DNA of 7,451 bases from Calditrichaceae bacterium. GTDB taxonomy: Bacteria; Calditrichota; Calditrichia; Calditrichales; Calditrichaceae. Made by a program: the position numbers and the translations under genes. This document shows, piece after piece, positions 5,106 through 7,451 of the stretch (within the stretch, counting starts at the first letter, position 1; the number at the start of each line of letters is the position of its first letter). A model generated the notes under the pieces. It searched no databases and was not told where the DNA came from. It saw only the letters and a list, made by a program, of their open reading frames with translations. The stretch is from assembly GCA_024763405.1 (NCBI GenBank), contig JANTFQ010000110.1, positions 1-7,451 of the forward strand, read 5' to 3'.

Positions 5106-6152
5106 ATGCATATTAAATTGGGTAGTATCATTGCCATCAGCCTGAGTATCGTTTTATCAGGCGCTTTGTTAAGCAGTTGTTCTTCAAAGGATGAAGACGG
5201 TTCTAAAAGTATGGAACAAATTCAGAAAGAAGAAGGCCTGCCGGTGGTCGTACAACCGGTGCAGGTACAAAAATTTGAGACCTACCTCACCTTTTACGGA
5301 CCGTTTAAGGGGTTGCAGGAAACCATCGTCGGCGCTATGATTGGTGGCCGGATCGATAAAATTTTGGTGAAACCGGGCAGCCTGGTAAAAAAGGATCAGG
5401 TGATTATTCGTTTTCCGGAGGACTCTCCTGCTTCACAGTACCAGCAGGCAAAATCGGCCTACGAAAATTCTAAAAAAACCTACCAGAGGATGAAAGCGCT
5501 TTACGACGCCGGCGAAATTGCCCAGGCGCAATACGACGGCATTGCAACGAAATACAGCGTTGACAAACGCAACTACGAAACGATGAAAGATATGCTGGAA
5601 CTGGATGCCCCGTATGACGGTGTACTTACCGAACTTATGGTGCACGAGGGAGACAACGTAAAAAGTAAAACGCCCCTGTTTACCATCGCCCAGTTAAATA
5701 AAATGAAAATCCGTATCTGGCTTTCCGATAGCGAGCGGATGCGCATCAAAAAAGGGATGCCGGTGCTGGCCCACGCGGGTGGCAAAACCTTTGCCGGAGT
5801 TGTAAACGAATTGTCCATGAGCGTCGATCCGATGAAACAGGCTTTTTCGGCCGACCTTATTTTCGACAACCCAAACCATGAAATTCTGCCAGGCCTTACC
5901 GCCGATGTGAAGGTTATTTTATATGAAAATAAAGAGGCCGTCGTTGTTCCACGCAGTCTCGTTAAAAAAAATGATACCGAATCGTATGTTTTTTTGGCTA
6001 AGGACGGTAAAGCCTTGCAACAAAAAGTAACGATTACGCATGAATCCGGTATTTTTTATGAAATCGGAAGTGGACTAAAAGCCGGCGATCCCTTGATTAT
6101 TAAAGGAAATGCCCGGCTGAACGACGGCAGTAAAATTAAAGTGGTAAAGTAG
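5106..6152 (+). CDS. RND efflux periplasmic adaptor (membrane fusion protein), lipoprotein
   Basis: The 348-residue protein carries a lipoprotein signal with lipobox LSSC, so Cys25 would be acylated and anchor it to the inner membrane. Two lipoyl-like half motifs (about 75-103, GGRIDKILVKPGSLVKKDQV, and 166-194, APYDGVLTELMVHEGDNV) flank a helical hairpin (about 106-162) of the short type. A beta-barrel domain (about 198-275) and a membrane-proximal domain with the usual VVPRSLV (280-286) follow. The adaptor couples the RND pump to the TolC-like channel. The start at 5106 follows AAGGAA with normal spacing and lies 11 bases after the channel gene. The pump gene begins 10 bases after its stop. 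Confidence 0.95.
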   Translation: MHIKLGSIIAISLSIVLSGALLSSCSSKDEDGSKSMEQIQKEEGLPVVVQPVQVQKFETYLTFYGPFKGLQETIVGAMIGGRIDKILVKPGSLVKKDQVIIRFPEDSPASQYQQAKSAYENSKKTYQRMKALYDAGEIAQAQYDGIATKYSVDKRNYETMKDMLELDAPYDGVLTELMVHEGDNVKSKTPLFTIAQLNKMKIRIWLSDSERMRIKKGMPVLAHAGGKTFAGVVNELSMSVDPMKQAFSADLIFDNPNHEILPGLTADVKVILYENKEAVVVPRSLVKKNDTESYVFLAKDGKALQQKVTITHESGIFYEIGSGLKAGDPLIIKGNARLNDGSKIKVVK

Positions 6153-6162
6153 AGGAGGCTCC

Positions 6163-7451
6163 ATGTTTCTGGCAAAATTATCGGTAGACCGCCCGGTACT
6201 TACCACCGTTCTTCTCCTGGTTTTTATTATATTCGGCGGTTTGGCTTACAACACGCTAAACCTCAACAATATGCCCCAGGTCGAAATTCCCTATGTTACG
6301 GTGACGACGATTTATCCCGGTTCCGGCCCCAAAGAGAATGAAACCCTGATTACCAAAAAAGTGGAAGACGCCATCTCCACCATCAGCGAAATCAAACGGA
6401 TTGAATCGTACAATCTGGACGGTGCGGCCATTTCCTTAATCGAATTCAAACTGTCTAAAAATGTAAATGTAGCCAACCAGGAAGTTAAAGATAAGGTCGA
6501 TCAAATTATCAACCAACTGCCTTCCGATGCTAAAAAACCCATCGTGCAGAAGATCGATCTTAACGCCAAACCTATTATGGATCTCATTCTGAGTGGTGAC
6601 GACATCGATCCCCGGACGCTCTACCAGCTGGCAAACAGCAAGCTGAAAGACCGTTTTGCGCAAATCGCCGGGGTGGCCGAAGTAAAAATTAGCGGCGGCC
6701 AGGAGCGGGAAATCAGAGTTGAGCTAAATAATAGAATCGTTTATAAAAACTTTATTTCCATGCCGCAATTGCTGGGTGTGTTAGGGTCCCAAAATGTCGA
6801 TTTGCCCGGTGGCACGTTTAAAATATTGAATCAGGAATACGCGGCCCGGGTGCAGGGGAAGTTTAAAAGTGTGGACGCGCTTCGTAATCTGCAGATTCCA
6901 ACAGCCTTCGGCAATAAAAAACTGGGCCAGATTGCAGACGTTAAGGACGGTGGTAAAGACATCATCAAACGGACGGTTTATTTCGACCGAGAAACACAGA
7001 AAAGCGATTCCAATGCAGTACGATTGTCAATCGTAAAAAGTTCGGATGGAAATGAGATTGTGGTCTCGGATGCGGTACGTGAGGTGCTGCCGGATATTCG
7101 TAAGGAATTGCCAGCGGGGATGCATCTCGCCATTGTGAGTGACAATGCCAATTTCACGCGCAGTACCGTAGAAGACACCATGAGCAACATTATTCTTGGT
7201 ATTATTTTTACTTCTATCGTATTGTTCCTCTTTTTATTTAATATTCGTTCCACCATCATCGTGGCGTTGTCCATGCCGGCTTCGATTATTTCGACCTTTC
7301 TTACCTTTCAGCTTTTTGATATGAGCTTGAATGTGATGTCCTTGATGGGTATTTCGGTTTCGGTGGGTGTGCTGGTTTCCAATTCGGTGGTGGTGCTGGA
7401 GAATATTTTCCGTCATAAAAATATGGGCAACAGTCCTAAAGAGGCTTCGCT
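6163..7451 (+). CDS. RND efflux pump inner-membrane subunit (5' part; no Asp pair in TM4)
   Basis: The first 429 residues of a pump expected to have about 1,000-1,050 are present; the window ends mid-gene. The protein aligns along its length with the AcrB-type N-terminal half: FLAKLSVDRPVLTTVLLLV with TM1 (about 10-30), the porter loop with YPGSGPKENE (51-60) and VEVKISGG-like sequence near 171-179, then TM2 (342-360), TM3 (363-382) and TM4 (391-413). In AcrB-like pumps TM4 carries GLLVDDAIVVVEN, where the two Asp residues relay protons. Here it reads GVLVSNSVVVLEN, with Ser406 and Asn407 (codons 7378-7383) in their place, while neighbouring residues are conserved. Known proton-driven relatives need these Asp residues, so the energy source is unclear. 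GAGGAGG lies 4 bases before ATG 6163. It forms a tripartite system with the two preceding genes; the substrate is unknown. Confidence 0.93.
   Translation, partial: MFLAKLSVDRPVLTTVLLLVFIIFGGLAYNTLNLNNMPQVEIPYVTVTTIYPGSGPKENETLITKKVEDAISTISEIKRIESYNLDGAAISLIEFKLSKNVNVANQEVKDKVDQIINQLPSDAKKPIVQKIDLNAKPIMDLILSGDDIDPRTLYQLANSKLKDRFAQIAGVAEVKISGGQEREIRVELNNRIVYKNFISMPQLLGVLGSQNVDLPGGTFKILNQEYAARVQGKFKSVDALRNLQIPTAFGNKKLGQIADVKDGGKDIIKRTVYFDRETQKSDSNAVRLSIVKSSDGNEIVVSDAVREVLPDIRKELPAGMHLAIVSDNANFTRSTVEDTMSNIILGIIFTSIVLFLFLFNIRSTIIVALSMPASIISTFLTFQLFDMSLNVMSLMGISVSVGVLVSNSVVVLENIFRHKNMGNSPKEAS

Noticed and set aside
3692..5879. Minus-strand open frames within the outer-membrane factor and adaptor genes
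   Set aside because: They are antisense to well-conserved proteins and encode nothing recognisable.
6436..7416. Minus-strand open frames within the RND pump gene
   Set aside because: The plus strand gives an unbroken RND protein through this region; the minus-strand translations resemble nothing known.

Overview
The window comes from a bacterium of moderate GC content. It uses ordinary sigma70-type promoters and Shine-Dalgarno sequences (AGGAG before the outer-membrane factor, GAGGAGG before the RND pump) and has a Gram-negative double membrane, shown by a TolC-like channel, a lipoprotein periplasmic adaptor and an RND pump. The tmRNA tag (ADYDYALAA) and the gene style would fit an FCB-group or related lineage, but the use of Shine-Dalgarno sites argues against typical Bacteroidota. 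I cannot name the species.

The first 960 bases are an RNA block, all read from the minus strand. A tRNA-Gly(GCC) lies at 59-131. Upstream of it (166-240) is a broken partial copy of the same tRNA in which two segments are replaced by perfect 15-nt palindromes of the form TCCCG...CGGGA and a third inserted segment creates another perfect hairpin. A near-consensus promoter (267-295) fires into both. Next come a possible 43-residue membrane peptide (302-433) and a complete one-piece tmRNA gene, ssrA (439-816), whose first-pseudoknot region carries a related TCCC...GGGA palindrome cluster. Before ssrA there is a long hairpin followed by a T tract (835-900) and a second near-consensus promoter (924-952). 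This hairpin is either a leader of the pre-tmRNA or a separate small RNA.

The middle holds two minus-strand genes. One (982-2151) is a membrane-anchored PAS/histidine-phosphotransfer/receiver protein that has no ATPase domain. The other (about 2290-2790) is a PaaI-type hotdog-fold thioesterase. A short intergenic region with overlapping divergent promoters and an imperfect inverted repeat separates the thioesterase from a TetR-family regulator.

The right half (2982 to the window end) is a plus-strand cluster: tetR, then a TolC-family outer-membrane channel, a membrane-fusion lipoprotein and an RND pump that runs off the window. Together these would form a tripartite efflux system spanning the envelope, with the TetR protein as its probable local repressor. 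The pump has Ser-Asn at the TM4 position where proton-driven RND pumps carry Asp-Asp, so its energy coupling is in doubt.

The most unusual signals are the TCCC...GGGA palindromes confined to the structured-RNA block and the RND pump without its proton-relay aspartates.
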